In this document: positions 21,400 to 34,413 of the stretch, piece by piece
Position numbering within the stretch: position 1 is the first letter of the stretch
Layout: each line of letters begins with the position of its first letter
Assembly: GCF_945956895.1 (NCBI RefSeq)
Contig: NZ_CAMFJF010000017.1
Coordinates: 22,232-86,231 of the forward strand
Direction: 5' to 3'
Source of the DNA: an uncultured Allobosea sp.
GTDB lineage: Bacteria > Pseudomonadota > Alphaproteobacteria > Rhizobiales > Beijerinckiaceae
Length of the DNA: 64,000 nucleotides
Made by a program: the position numbers and the translations under genes
Notes under the pieces: model-generated
Told to the model about the DNA's origin: nothing
Seen by the model: only the letters and a program-made list of their open reading frames with translations
The model's database searches: none

Positions 21400-22329
21400 T
21401 CAGGCGTCGACCGCCTTTCCCGAAAGCCGGGCCTGATGCTCCTTGAACAGTTTGCGCAGGGCGCTCAGCACGGCGGCGACGCCGGGCCTGCGGCGCGAGA
21501 CCTCGTGCGAGACGAGGAAGATGTCGTCACCGGTCTGCTCGGGCGGGGGCTGGAGGCGGTGGAGCGTCGGATCGGCATCGCCCATGAAGCAGGGCGCCAT
21601 CGAGAGCGCCCCGGCCGAGCGGATGCTCTCGTAGCGGGCCGCGGAATCGCCGACGCGGGCCGCGATCGGCCGGCCGGCGGCATAGGTCATGATGTGGTCG
21701 TCGATCCGCGAAGAGGTTTCGCGGTTGACCGAGATGATCGGCGCGGTCGCGGGATCGACGTCACGGCGGACATAGAGCGCCTGCATCAATCGTCCGATCT
21801 TCTGGGCGTAGTGGCCGGACTCGCTCGGCACCCTGGTCATGCGCAGCGCGATATCGGCCTCGCCGCGCGCCAGGTCGAGCCGGCTGCGCGTGCTGATGAT
21901 GACGATCTCGACGCCGCCGGCCGCTTGCGAGATCGCGGTCGCGTTCATCGTCAGCAGCAGGCTGATCGAGGTGGTGGCGGTGATACGGACCGGTGCATTG
22001 GCCTGCGGGCGGGCGGCGTCGGCGCGGATGGCGAAGCGTCTGGCGGCGGCCTCGACGAGAGCAGCCTCGGCCGCGAGTTCCGTGCCGATCAAGGTCGGCA
22101 CGAGCCGGTTGGCCTCGCGCGTGAAGAGTTGCAGGCCCAGTTCGGTTTCGAAGCTCTTCAGCCGGCGAGCGATGGTCGCTTCGCTCAGACCTAGCTGCGC
22201 CGCCGCCACGGCCATCGACCCGCCGACGGCGACGGCGTTGAAGATGCGGATGTCGTCCCAGGACGCCTGTCCGGCCGGCGATGCCAGTTCACCGTTGCGT
22301 CGAGATGGAGGGGAAGCAGGCTCGCCCAT
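21400..22329 (-). CDS. LysR family transcriptional regulator
   Basis: HTH WDDIRIFNAVAVGGSMAVAAAQLGLSEATIARRLKSFETELGLQLFTR. Confidence 0.88.
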   Translation of the reverse strand: MGEPASPPSRRNGELASPAGQASWDDIRIFNAVAVGGSMAVAAAQLGLSEATIARRLKSFETELGLQLFTREANRLVPTLIGTELAAEAALVEAAARRFAIRADAARPQANAPVRITATTSISLLLTMNATAISQAAGGVEIVIISTRSRLDLARGEADIALRMTRVPSESGHYAQKIGRLMQALYVRRDVDPATAPIISVNRETSSRIDDHIMTYAAGRPIAARVGDSAARYESIRSAGALSMAPCFMGDADPTLHRLQPPPEQTGDDIFLVSHEVSRRRPGVAAVLSALRKLFKEHQARLSGKAVDA

Positions 22330-22488
22330 GCCGTCAGCGGCCAGTCCCGGGCAGTGGCGTGATGGTGAGGGGCATGACGGTCCGGAGCGTGAGGAGGGTT
22401 CGACATGCGCGAACCCTGCCGGGAAACGCTCCGTCGAGCAGCCCGCCGGGCTTGAGGCCCAGCCCTGCAAACATGCAGGGCTCAGCTC

Positions 22489-24579
<2,091 letters not shown>

Positions 24580-24822
24580 ATGCTTCCTGATTCGCGACTG
24601 TAAACTCTAGCGCATTGCGGGCTGCCGTGCCCTGTCAGGGGCAGCTTATAGACACCTCATCAACGGATCGAAACCGGCTCTGCGCCCCTGGCGCGCGCGA
24701 TCCTGTCACATGCGCGTCGCCGGCATGCGCAAGAGCGGCATGGAACGGATGTGTTCAGGTGGTGTTAACCATCGATGCCGAGGATGATCAACACGGTCAG
24801 GCCTATGCGGATTCCCGCAATG

Positions 24823-25050
24823 CGCTATGATCGGGCTGAAGGGGAGAAGGCCGTGGCGTCGCGTCAGTCTGTGCCGGTTGCGGGTATAGCGGGTTTGCAG
24901 CGTGCTGCACGCCTCGCCGGCGAATCCTTCGGTCATGAGGATGTCATCGGCACGCCCCTGGCGACGGCCGATCTGCATGCGTCGCGTTGGCTCTGGTGGC
25001 TGGCCGCGGTTGCCGCGTCCGCCGGGCTTGCGGTCCTGCATTTCTCCTGA
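24823..25050 (+). CDS. Small hypothetical protein with C-terminal TM helix
   Basis: In-frame part of ORF 24775-25050; C-terminal SRWLWWLAAVAASAGLAVLHFS. Confidence 0.35.
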   Translation, partial: RYDRAEGEKAVASRQSVPVAGIAGLQRAARLAGESFGHEDVIGTPLATADLHASRWLWWLAAVAASAGLAVLHFS

Positions 25051-25095
25051 CGAGACCGTCTCTTAGCGCGGAAATGTCAACCTTTTTGCCGGATA

Positions 25096-25141
25096 GCATC
25101 GGGCCGAAAAGTGGAATCCGCTTTTCGGGTCAACCCGATGC
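25096..25141. repeat. Nested palindromic intergenic element (CCGAAAAG...CTTTTCGG type)
   Basis: GCATCGGG-CCGAAAAGTGGAATCCGCTTTTCGGG-TCAA-CCCGATGC: inner and outer inverted repeats. Confidence 0.6.
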
Positions 25142-25323
25142 AATACCCATGGAATAGATCGTCGTTATCGCGTCCGATAGGACGCGCGGTGATCTAGGCC
25201 TATGGCCGGAGGGCGATTGGATGTGCCGCGTCATCACAGATTGCATTTCGGCCGGGCGTGGGGCGGCTTTGCTTGCCACGCTCCTTTGCGCGTCCGGCAT
25301 GCTCTGAGCTGAGCATCGCGCCG

Positions 25324-26715
25324 ATGGGCCAGATCGTCGCTCTCGCAGCCTATGCCTACCAGGCCTTGCTGGCGCTCGGGCTCCTGCTGCTGGTCTCACG
25401 CCTGCTGCCGGCGCAGGACTTCACCTATTATTCGCTCTTCGTCACGATCAGTCAGTTCGGCAGCATCGCTGCTTTCGAATGGCTGCGCTTTTCCTGCAGC
25501 CGGTTCTACCCGGGCGCGGACGAGACGGCGCAGCGCTCGGTGATCCTGTATTCCTTCGCGGTCTGTGCCGTACTTTGCCTGCTGGTGGGGGCGGGTGTTC
25601 TCGTGTCGGGCGTCATTTCGGCGGGAATTGCCGTCGGCGGAGCCTTTGTGGCGGTCTTCCAGGGCGGTACGGAGCTGCATCTGACGATGCTGCGCTTCCG
25701 GCAGGATTTCCGGCTGTTCTCGATCCTGCAGGTCATCCGGTCGTCGTTGTTGGCGATTGGAACGGTCGGCGGCGCGCTGTTCGCCCCGACGCTGTCCGGC
25801 GCGGTGGCCGGCATGCTGGCTGGGGGCCTAGCCTATGTGGTGCTGGCGCGGCTTGCCGGCGGGTCCCTGGCGCAAGGGCTTCGGCGCCCGCAGCGTCCCC
25901 TGGTGAAAAAATACCTGGCCTATGGCGGCGCCTCGGCCGGAGCCTCGGTGGCGAGCCTGCTGGCGCCGCTCGGGCTCAAGACATTGATAACGGCCATGAT
26001 CGGCAGCCAGGGCGCAGCCGGTGCGCTGCTGGCGCTCGATCTGCTGCAGCGGCCCTTCGTCCTGGTCGTTTCGGCGCTGCATGCGATCCGCTATCCCGAA
26101 CTGGTTGCGAGCTATGACCGGGAGCCGGACTCGCCGGCATTCCGCGAGCGTCTCGGCGGCTATTACGGACAATTGGCGAACTGCTCGCTCGTAGCGGCGG
26201 CCGTGATTCTGTGCCTGCTGGCGCCGGCTGCCGCCTGGCTGGTCAAGGCCGAGCTGCGCGAGGCCTTCCTGCTGGCCGCGCCGGCCGTGACGATCCTCGC
26301 GCTGCTGCGGGCCTGGGTGCAGAACCTGCTGCCGACGCCGGCGCATCTGGCGCAACGCCTGCGGCCGATCATCGGGCTCGCCGTTGCCGATGCCATCCTG
26401 CTCAACCTGAGCGCGCTCGCTGGCTGGATCGTGTCCGGCGGCTCGCTGGCCGGGCTGCTCTATAGCAGTGCCGCCGGGGCGGCCGTCGCCGTCATGCTGG
26501 GAACGCCGCTCTTCCTGTCGATGCCGTTCCGCTGGCCGCGCTTCACGCTCGGCAGCGCGCTCGCCGCGCTCGTCATCGCGGGTCTGGCCAATGGCGGTAC
26601 GCCGCAGGCATCGTTGCCGGTGTCTCTGGTGGTCTTCCTGCTCTGCATCCCGCCGACGGTCGCGACCGCCATCGCATTGCTCCAGCGCCAGGACGCGTCG
26701 CCGAAGATGTCCTGA
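25324..26715 (+). CDS. Polysaccharide flippase/biosynthesis membrane protein (MATE/Wzx-like)
   Basis: Multi-TM protein beginning MGQIVALAAYAYQALLALGLLLLVSRLLPAQDFTYYSLF. Confidence 0.75.
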   Translation: MGQIVALAAYAYQALLALGLLLLVSRLLPAQDFTYYSLFVTISQFGSIAAFEWLRFSCSRFYPGADETAQRSVILYSFAVCAVLCLLVGAGVLVSGVISAGIAVGGAFVAVFQGGTELHLTMLRFRQDFRLFSILQVIRSSLLAIGTVGGALFAPTLSGAVAGMLAGGLAYVVLARLAGGSLAQGLRRPQRPLVKKYLAYGGASAGASVASLLAPLGLKTLITAMIGSQGAAGALLALDLLQRPFVLVVSALHAIRYPELVASYDREPDSPAFRERLGGYYGQLANCSLVAAAVILCLLAPAAAWLVKAELREAFLLAAPAVTILALLRAWVQNLLPTPAHLAQRLRPIIGLAVADAILLNLSALAGWIVSGGSLAGLLYSSAAGAAVAVMLGTPLFLSMPFRWPRFTLGSALAALVIAGLANGGTPQASLPVSLVVFLLCIPPTVATAIALLQRQDASPKMS

Positions 26716-26724
26716 AGGGCGCGA

Positions 26725-27843
26725 TCAGCGCCGCAGGGCCGCCATTTCCGAGAGGGTCGAAAGCAGCGTCTCGGCGCTCTTGTCCCAGGAAAAGCGGGCG
26801 AGGTTGGTCCGGCCCTTCTCGACCAGTCCGGGCGTGTCGCCGCCAGCGTCCATGATCCCGCGCATGGCGTCTTCGAGGCTGGCGCGATTACGCGGATCGA
26901 AATAGAGCGCTGCCTCGCCGCAGGCCTCGCGAACCGCGGGGATATTCGCTGCCAGGACCGGACAGCCCTGCGTCATCGCTTCGAGCGGCGGGATGCCGAA
27001 GCCCTCGTAGAGGCTCGGAAAGACGAAGGCGCGGGCGCGGCGTTCGAGCGCAACGATCTCGGCATCGCTCAGGCGCCCGGTGAAGATGAGGTTCTCGGCG
27101 CTCGCCGGCGCATCGGCCTTGAACACGCCATTCCTGTCGAGAGTTCCCGCGATGACGAGCTTCCAGCCGCGGTCGCCCAGGGCATCGAAGGCGCGGATGG
27201 CGAAATCGACATTCTTGTTGGGCTTCAGGGTACCCAGCATGAAGAAGAAATTCGTGCCGTCGAGCCCGAGGCGCTGCAGGACGGTTTCGTCCGGAGCCAG
27301 CCCGGAGAAATGGTCGGTGGCGTTGTAGATCACCGCGATCTTGTCCGATGGGACACGAAAGATCGTGCTCAGCTCGCCGCGCGAGAACCGGGAGACGGTG
27401 GCGATGCGCGCCGTGCGCGTCAGCCCGAAGCCCAGAGCCTTGTGGGTGGCGCGATAGGCCCAGCTGAAGGCTTCCGGGTGGCGGAAGATGGTGACGTCGT
27501 GGATGACGACGAGCTGTCGCCGATGCAACAGGGGACCGCTGCCGCCGAAGCCGATGAGAATGTCTCCCGTCGCCCGGCGCGCGAGCGCGGTCTGCTCCCA
27601 GAGATGGCCGGAAAACGGCCCGAAGCGCTCCAGCGTGATATGCCTGAATTCATGGGTCTCGGGAACGTCCAGGGGCGCGAGCAGTCGCCAGCGCGCGCCT
27701 TTCAGCCTGTCGGGAAGGGCGCCAGCGCCGATCCGCCGGTCGAGCGCCCTGGTCAGTTCCAGAGCAAAGCGCTGCACCCCGGTCAGCGGTTGGCCGAGAA
27801 ACCGCCCGTTGATAGAGAATGTTGGCGTGTCTTGGGTTTGCAA
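26725..27843 (-). CDS. Glycosyltransferase (GT4/group 1 family)
   Basis: FPSLYEGFGIPPLEAMTQGCPVLAANIPAVREACGEAALYFDP. Confidence 0.93.
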   Translation of the reverse strand: MQTQDTPTFSINGRFLGQPLTGVQRFALELTRALDRRIGAGALPDRLKGARWRLLAPLDVPETHEFRHITLERFGPFSGHLWEQTALARRATGDILIGFGGSGPLLHRRQLVVIHDVTIFRHPEAFSWAYRATHKALGFGLTRTARIATVSRFSRGELSTIFRVPSDKIAVIYNATDHFSGLAPDETVLQRLGLDGTNFFFMLGTLKPNKNVDFAIRAFDALGDRGWKLVIAGTLDRNGVFKADAPASAENLIFTGRLSDAEIVALERRARAFVFPSLYEGFGIPPLEAMTQGCPVLAANIPAVREACGEAALYFDPRNRASLEDAMRGIMDAGGDTPGLVEKGRTNLARFSWDKSAETLLSTLSEMAALRR

Positions 27844-27936
27844 GTCTTGGGCACCGCCGTTCAGCCAATCTCCGCCGAACCTGCCCGATCACGCATGAAG
27901 GCGAGGTTACCCGGCGCCGCGGCTCCCGCGCCCACG

Positions 27937-27963
27937 AAAAAGCCGGGGCGTTGCCGCCCCGGC
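27937..27963 (-). terminator. Rho-independent terminator downstream of glnA
   Basis: Minus strand GCCGGGGCGGCAACGCCCCGGCTTTTT. Confidence 0.8.
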
Positions 27964-28015
27964 CTGATCGTTCCGCGGATGTCGGCTGGCGCGCTTGCGC
28001 CGCCGGCCAAACTCC

Positions 28016-29425
28016 TCAGTACGAGTAGTACATCGCGAACTCGACCGGGTGCGGCGTCATTTCGAAGCGCGCCACATCCTGCATCTTGAGCTCGATATAG
28101 CTCTCGATGAAGTCGTCGTTGAAGACGCCGCCGGCCTTGAGATAGGCGTTGTCCTTCTTGAGCGACTCCAGCGCCTCGCGGAGCGAGCCGCAGACCGTCG
28201 GGATCTTCTTCAGCTCGCGCGGCGGCAGGTCGTAGAGATCCTTGTCCATCGCCGGGCCGGGATCGATCTTGTTCACGATGCCGTCGAGGCCGGCCATCAG
28301 CATGGCCGCGAAGGCGAGGTAGGGGTTCGCCATCGGATCGGGGAAGCGGACCTCGACGCGCTTGGCCTTCGGCGAGGTCGTCCACGGAATACGGCAGGAG
28401 GCCGAGCGGTTGCGCGCCGAATAGGCGAGCAGCACCGGAGCCTCATAGCCCGGGACGAGGCGCTTGTAGGAATTGGTCGAGGGGTTGGTGAAGGCGTTCA
28501 GCGACTTGGCGTGCTTGATGATGCCGCCGATGTACCACAGGCACTCCTGCGACAGGTCGGCATACTTGTTGCCGGCGAAGACCGGCTTGCCGTTCTTCCA
28601 GATCGACTGGTGGACGTGCATGCCCGAGCCGTTGTCGCCATAGATCGGCTTCGGCATGAAGGTCGCGGTCTTGCCGTAGCTCTGGGCCACGTTGTGGATC
28701 GCGTACTTGTAGACCTGCATCAGATCGGCGGTGTGCACGAGCGTGTCGAACTTCATGCCGAGCTCATGCTGGGCCGAGGCGACCTCGTGATGGTGCTTCT
28801 CGACGACCACGCCCATGGACTGCATCGCGGCCAGCATCTCGCCGCGCATGTCCTGCGCCGAATCCTGCGGCGGAACCGGGAAGTAGCCGCCCTTGGTGGC
28901 GATGCGGTGGCCGAGATTGCCGCCTTCGTAGTCCGAATAGCCGTTGGTCGGCAGCTCGACGTTATCGAGCTTGAAGCCGGTGTGGTACGGATCGGCGGCG
29001 ATCTTGACGTCGTCGAAGACGAAGAACTCGGCCTCGGGGCCGACATAGACGGTGTCGCCGATGCCGGTCGACTTCAGATAGGCCTCGGCCTTCTTGGCGA
29101 TGCCGCGCGGGTCGCGGCCATAGGGCTCGCCGGTGCCGGGCTCGAGCACGTCGCAGTTGATGACCATGGTCGGGGCCGAGAAGAACGGATCCATCGTCGC
29201 GGTCGTCGGATCCGGCATCAGCAGCATGTCGGACTCGTTGATGGCCTTCCAGCCGGCGATCGAGGAGCCGTCGAACATCGTGCCTTCGGCGAAGATATCC
29301 TCGTCGATCATGCCGACGTCGAAGGTCACATGCTGCCACTTGCCGCGCGGGTCGGTGAAGCGGAAGTCGACATACTTGACGTCGTTGTCCTTGATCGCCT
29401 TCAGGACATCCTTGGCGCTTTTCAT
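28016..29425 (-). CDS. glnA: Glutamine synthetase type I
   Basis: [35 protein letters not shown]..., [32 protein letters not shown]. Confidence 0.97.
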   Translation of the reverse strand: MKSAKDVLKAIKDNDVKYVDFRFTDPRGKWQHVTFDVGMIDEDIFAEGTMFDGSSIAGWKAINESDMLLMPDPTTATMDPFFSAPTMVINCDVLEPGTGEPYGRDPRGIAKKAEAYLKSTGIGDTVYVGPEAEFFVFDDVKIAADPYHTGFKLDNVELPTNGYSDYEGGNLGHRIATKGGYFPVPPQDSAQDMRGEMLAAMQSMGVVVEKHHHEVASAQHELGMKFDTLVHTADLMQVYKYAIHNVAQSYGKTATFMPKPIYGDNGSGMHVHQSIWKNGKPVFAGNKYADLSQECLWYIGGIIKHAKSLNAFTNPSTNSYKRLVPGYEAPVLLAYSARNRSASCRIPWTTSPKAKRVEVRFPDPMANPYLAFAAMLMAGLDGIVNKIDPGPAMDKDLYDLPPRELKKIPTVCGSLREALESLKKDNAYLKAGGVFNDDFIESYIELKMQDVARFEMTPHPVEFAMYYSY

Positions 29426-29523
29426 TTCAGCATTCCTCTTGCCAGCAGTTATTCAATTTCACGCTGCCGCAACCGGCTCCAATCCGGCCAGCGGCTCGTT
29501 GTCCAATGATCGGGGAGACGACC

Positions 29524-29979
<456 letters not shown>

Positions 29980-30141
29980 TCATAGCATTGGCGCCGACGC
30001 CCCGCCATGCGGCAACGCCCGGCTGCGCGCCTGACAGAAGGGCAATAAACAGCATAAAAAATGAGCATTTGCATATCTGTTGATCAAAAGCGGCATTCCG
30101 CCGCAACTTGCGGCCAGCCGGACGCCGCCCGAAGATGCGGC

Positions 30142-31671
30142 ATGGACGATACCGGCGCCGAGATGACGGGCAGGGCAGAGCTCGCCTTGCTGACCACGCA
30201 ACAGATGGGGATGGCGGATCGCATAGCGATCGCGGCAGGCGTTCCCGGCATCGAGCTGATGGAGCGAGCCGGCCACGCCGTGGCGGAAGTCATCCTGATG
30301 CGGGCAGGGGCGGGAGGCGCCGTCGCGCTGCTCTGCGGCCCCGGCAACAATGGCGGCGACGGCCTCATTGCGGCGCGTCTTCTACGCGAATGGGGTTTGA
30401 AGGTGCGCGTTGTTCTGCCGGGTGGCGCGGAGGGCTTCAAGGGCGATGCCGCCATCGCGCTGGAGCGCTGGGCCGGCCCGGTCGAGCCGTTGAGCGCGCT
30501 TTGCGCGGGGCAGGCCGATGTCTTCGTCGATGCCCTGTTCGGCGCCGGCCTGACGCGCCCTCTGGCGGGGGCCTTCGCCGAGGCCGCGGACTTCCTCAAC
30601 AAGGCTGGTCGTCCGGTCATTGCCGTCGATATTCCGAGCGGAGTGTCCGGCGATACCGGCCGGGCGGACGGCATGTCCGTCAAGGCGAGCGAGACCGTCA
30701 CCTTCTTCCGCTTGAAGCCCGGGCACTTGTTGCAACCCGGCCGCGCGCGCTGCGGCCCGGTGACGGTCGCCGATATCGGCATTCCGGCCGGGGCCGCGCT
30801 CGACGCAGTCGGGCCGACCGCCTTCCGCAATGACCCGGCGCTCTGGCGGCCTGTCTGGCCGAAACACGAAGTCGATACGCATAAGTTCCGGCGTGGCGCG
30901 GTTGCCGTGATCGCCGGAGGCATCGCTGGTGTGGGGGCGCCGCGGCTGAGTGCGCGGGCGGCATTGCGGATCGGTGCTGGGCTGGCCACCCTTCTGTGCG
31001 AGCCCGAGGCCTTGCCCGTTCATGCCGCGCGGGGGCCGGATGCGCTGATGCAGCGGGCAATCGTCGATCGTGCCGCGCTGGACGCGTTCCTTGGGGATCG
31101 CCGGGTTTCAGCCGTTGTCGCCGGTCCCGCGCTGGGGCTCGGGGCGCGTGCGCAGGATCTGGTGGGGGGCCTGATGGCAAGCGACAAGCCGGCGGTGCTC
31201 GATGCCGACGCGCTGACCGTGCTTGCGAGCCTTCCCGATGGAGGCGTGCGCCTTCTCCATGGCCGCATCGGCACGGCCGTGCTGACGCCGCATGAAGGCG
31301 AGTTCCAGCGTCTGTTCGGGGAAGATCCTGCCATCGCCACGGAGCGGTCGAAGCTCGAGAAGGCACGGAAGGCTGCGGCGTTCTCCGGTGCGATCGTCGT
31401 CTACAAGGGCGCCGATACGGTCATCGCCGCGCCCGACGGGCGTGCGGCGATCAACGCGACGGGCTCGTCGGCGCTGGCGACGGCGGGATCCGGCGATGTC
31501 CTGGCCGGGCTGGTCGGCGGCCTCCTGGCCCAGGGCATGCCTGCCTTCGAAGCAGGCTGCGCGGCCGTCTGGCTGCATGGCATTGCCGGCGAAGGGCTGG
31601 GAATGGGGCTGATCGCCGACGACCTGCCCGAGGCGATCCCATCGCTGATGCGGAGCATCTTCGCATTGTGA
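30142..31671 (+). CDS. nnr: Bifunctional NAD(P)H-hydrate epimerase / ADP-dependent dehydratase
   Basis: YjeF N-domain GPGNNGGDGLIAAR and carbohydrate kinase-like C-domain (LTPHEGEF, NATGSSALATAGSGDVLAG). Confidence 0.93.
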   Translation: MDDTGAEMTGRAELALLTTQQMGMADRIAIAAGVPGIELMERAGHAVAEVILMRAGAGGAVALLCGPGNNGGDGLIAARLLREWGLKVRVVLPGGAEGFKGDAAIALERWAGPVEPLSALCAGQADVFVDALFGAGLTRPLAGAFAEAADFLNKAGRPVIAVDIPSGVSGDTGRADGMSVKASETVTFFRLKPGHLLQPGRARCGPVTVADIGIPAGAALDAVGPTAFRNDPALWRPVWPKHEVDTHKFRRGAVAVIAGGIAGVGAPRLSARAALRIGAGLATLLCEPEALPVHAARGPDALMQRAIVDRAALDAFLGDRRVSAVVAGPALGLGARAQDLVGGLMASDKPAVLDADALTVLASLPDGGVRLLHGRIGTAVLTPHEGEFQRLFGEDPAIATERSKLEKARKAAAFSGAIVVYKGADTVIAAPDGRAAINATGSSALATAGSGDVLAGLVGGLLAQGMPAFEAGCAAVWLHGIAGEGLGMGLIADDLPEAIPSLMRSIFAL

Positions 31672-31685
31672 GGTAACACGACGCA

Positions 31686-31716
31686 GAAAAAACCGCCCCG
31701 TTTTCACGGGGTGGGC
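31686..31716 (-). terminator. Rho-independent terminator downstream of PRC-barrel gene
   Basis: Minus strand CACCCCGTGAAAACGGGGCGGTTTTTTCTG. Confidence 0.75.
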
Positions 31717-31752
31717 CTGCTCGATTATCCAGCCAATTTGCGGCGATAGGCG

Positions 31753-32304
31753 TCAGGTGCCGGAATAGGTCACGCTCGGCGCGGATTTGAGCTGGTCCTT
31801 GGTCAGCGCGATCTTGCCGTGATCGGGATACATTGCCGGCGCTCGGGGAGCCGCCGCGGCCGGCGGCAGGGAAGCCATGCTACCGCCTGTGCTGCCGGCA
31901 CTGCCGGACGGAGCCGGGGCAGGAGCCGGCGGGGCGATCGGCTGGTCGCTCCAGGTCACCTGGTCAAAGGGAACCGCGACGTCCTTTGAGCCTATGCCGA
32001 GGAAGCCGCCGACGCCGATCGTGACCATCTCGACCTTTCCGGACTTGTCGACGATCACCTCGGTGACGTCGCCGACCTTCTTGTCGTCCGGGCCGTAGAC
32101 ATCGACGCCGATCAGCTTGCTCGTGCGCCATTTGCCCTGGCCGGCCAGATTGGTGTGGGCCGGGGCGCTGGCGCTCGATTGGGTGGCGGTCGGCGCGGCG
32201 GGCGCCGCGGACGGCGGCGTCGGCGCGCTGGTCTGGGCCATGGCGGCCGTGGCGAGCATCGCGACACCAACGGTCGACAGCATGAAGTGATGATGCCTGA
32301 TCAT
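31753..32304 (-). CDS. PRC-barrel domain exported protein
   Basis: Signal-like N-terminus then WRTSKLIGVDVYGPDDKKVGDVTEVIVDKSGKVEMVTIGVGGFLGIGSKDVAVPFDQV. Confidence 0.88.
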   Translation of the reverse strand: MIRHHHFMLSTVGVAMLATAAMAQTSAPTPPSAAPAAPTATQSSASAPAHTNLAGQGKWRTSKLIGVDVYGPDDKKVGDVTEVIVDKSGKVEMVTIGVGGFLGIGSKDVAVPFDQVTWSDQPIAPPAPAPAPSGSAGSTGGSMASLPPAAAAPRAPAMYPDHGKIALTKDQLKSAPSVTYSGT

Positions 32305-32574
32305 ATCGTCCTCCAGAATGTTTCCGCTTCAAGCGGGTCGTTTCGAAAACAAACGAGAAGCCGCTTTGTTCAGATTTTCGTGAGGTTAAATTCTTCTGTT
32401 GACCGAATTCTTGCGTATGACAGAGTCAGTGGGTAATGAAAATTCGCCATCCGGCCACATGTGCTTCGTCGCGCCGGATATTTGCTTGTCGGCTGGAGCT
32501 GTGCTCCAATGCCATCCTTATCGGAACGCCGCCGCTGCGGCGCTGTTCCATCCTCGGTTCCGCGAGGTGCTTCG

Positions 32575-32778
32575 ATGGCCGCCGTTCCTGTCACGCTGTC
32601 CGTGGACGAGCGCATACTGGCCGCGCTCGACCACTATATCGAGATCCATCGGCAGGGGCGCTCGCGCACCGAGCTCATCGAGGACATTCTCGCCGCCTGG
32701 GCGGCGAGCCCGGAGCATCTCGTGGTGCCGGACGAGGGGCTGCGCCCTGAGGATCTCAACGCGAGCAACGATTCCTGA
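32575..32778 (+). CDS. Small ribbon-helix-helix (CopG-like) protein
   Basis: MAAVPVTLSVDERILAALDHYIEIHRQGRSRTELIEDILAAWAAS...: RHH-like beta-helix-helix pattern. Confidence 0.6.
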   Translation: MAAVPVTLSVDERILAALDHYIEIHRQGRSRTELIEDILAAWAASPEHLVVPDEGLRPEDLNASNDS

Positions 32779-32799
32779 GATTCAGGAGGGTTGCTGCCG

Positions 32800-32967
32800 T
32801 CAGTCGTCGGCATCGTCGCGCCGCAGCTCGAAGGCTAGCATGGCCTCGCCCAGTGCATGCAGCTCGCGCTCCTTCTCGGCGCTGTTCGGCATCGCGTTCA
32901 GCTCTTCCACCCGCTGCTGCGCGCGGTCGTAGTCTTCCTCGGTGTGGATCACGATGGGGAGCTTCAC
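32800..32967 (-). CDS. Short protein resembling the N-terminal segment of HigA-type antitoxins
   Basis: 55 aa VKLPIVIHTEEDYDRAQQRVEELNAMPNSAEKERELHALGEAMLAFELRRDDADD, GTG start; no HTH follows. Confidence 0.5.
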   Translation of the reverse strand: MKLPIVIHTEEDYDRAQQRVEELNAMPNSAEKERELHALGEAMLAFELRRDDADD

Positions 32968-33276
32968 GGTGCTGTTCTCCTTCGCGGCAAGGCGTGGCGT
33001 GCACGGGCTGGCCGGCAATACCGCTGCCCTTCCATGACCACTGGAGGGCGCCCGGCGTCGACCGGAACGCCTTTCGGGCGTGGCGGGTTCCGGCCCGGTA
33101 GGCGCTTCGCCGCCTATATTCGGCGCGCGTGCCTGGTTGCACAACGCCTTTGATGCTCGACTGTGACTGGCGTGAGAGCGCTCCCGCTGGGGCGTCGCAT
33201 CGACTTAAGCCTTCAGCAAGGGCGTGGCGGGCATCATGAGCGGTCTTCAGTGGGGTGCAAGGTGCCGGAAGGGCGG

Positions 33277-33558
33277 ATGATGCGTGGTTTTCTGATCCCG
33301 GCCTGCCTGGCGGTAGCGATGATCGCCGTCGCGAGCCGGCCTGCATCCGCCTTCTGGCAGCGTTCGCAGGTATCGGCCTGCTCCGATGCCACGAGCGATG
33401 CGGAGCGCGAGCGCCTGCGCTGCTGGCAACTCAACGCCTATGCCGATCCCGGCTGGCCGGCGCTTGGCAGGGCAGGGGGCGCGTATCTCCTGCCTGCGCC
33501 GCCGGCTCTTCCTTCCGGACGCGGGCACAGGGGCGGCGTGACCCGGCGGCTTGGCTGA
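33277..33558 (+). CDS. Small secreted hypothetical protein
   Basis: Signal peptide MMRGFLIPACLAVAMIAVASRPASA then short Cys-containing mature part. Confidence 0.45.
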   Translation: MMRGFLIPACLAVAMIAVASRPASAFWQRSQVSACSDATSDAERERLRCWQLNAYADPGWPALGRAGGAYLLPAPPALPSGRGHRGGVTRRLG

Positions 33559-33661
33559 ACGATGTCTGGCTGAAAGATGTGAGGAATGATCCTGGCTGCA
33601 GCCAATCTTCACGGAACGAGTTGACCGGCGTCGTTCGGCTCCGTATTCAGCGCCCCGGTGA

Positions 33662-33736
33662 GGGCGGGTAGCTCAGTGGTAGAGCACGTGACTTTTAATC
33701 ATGTGGTCGTGGGTTCGATCCCCACCCCGCTCACCA
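33662..33736 (+). tRNA. tRNA-Lys (anticodon TTT)
   Basis: Cloverleaf folds by eye: acceptor GGGCGGG/CCCGCTC, D-arm GCTC/GAGC, anticodon arm CGTGA-CTTTTAA-TCATG, T-arm GTGGG-TTCGATC-CCCAC, encoded CCA. Confidence 0.96.
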
Positions 33737-33824
33737 CCGCAGGCATGCGCTGCGCGAAATCTTGCTGCGGCGCCCAGAGGCCCCGTTAACTCGCCGGAAA
33801 CCAAACCGTCCTAGCGTTTCCGCC

Positions 33825-34136
33825 ATGGTTATTCGCCGCGGTCTCCGGTCGATCTTCGTGACATTGGCCCTCTACCTCGTATCGGGGGCGGCCGTCGCCT
33901 ATTTCATGTTCCACGCCCAACACGGCGCACGCGGCCTCGAGGCGCGCGGCGCGATCCGGGAGTCGCTGCGCGACATGGAGGGCGAGCTTGCCACCCTCGT
34001 GACCGAGCGCAAGTCCTGGGAGCAGAAGCTCGCCCTGGTGCGCAGCGAGTCCGTCGATCGCGATCTCCTCGAAGAGAACGCCCGCGAGATCCTCGGCCGG
34101 ACCCATAAGAACGACATCGTCATCATGGGGCGCTGA
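33825..34136 (+). CDS. ftsB: Septum formation initiator family protein (FtsB/DivIC)
   Basis: Short TM plus coiled-coil protein ending DLLEENAREILGRTHKNDIVI, directly upstream of pdhA. Confidence 0.8.
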   Translation: MVIRRGLRSIFVTLALYLVSGAAVAYFMFHAQHGARGLEARGAIRESLRDMEGELATLVTERKSWEQKLALVRSESVDRDLLEENAREILGRTHKNDIVIMGR

Positions 34137-34413
34137 GCCCTCGACAGCCGGCGCCCTTGCGGGCGTATGGCGTCGATCGATCTCGTTGTTGCCGCGCCGG
34201 CCTTCTCCGAAAGGCGGAGTTCCACCCAGCGGCCCGGGCGTTCCAAAACTCGCCGCACTTAGTCGCGGACGTATCGATTAACTCGATCTCGGTTAATGTT
34301 CATCACCTCTTGTTTTTCAACAGGTTAGGCCATGCTGCATTGCGAGATAGCGTGCTCGCCAAGGTTTTTTCGATCCTCTACAACAATAGTCGGATGACCT
34401 TGGAGGACCGCCT

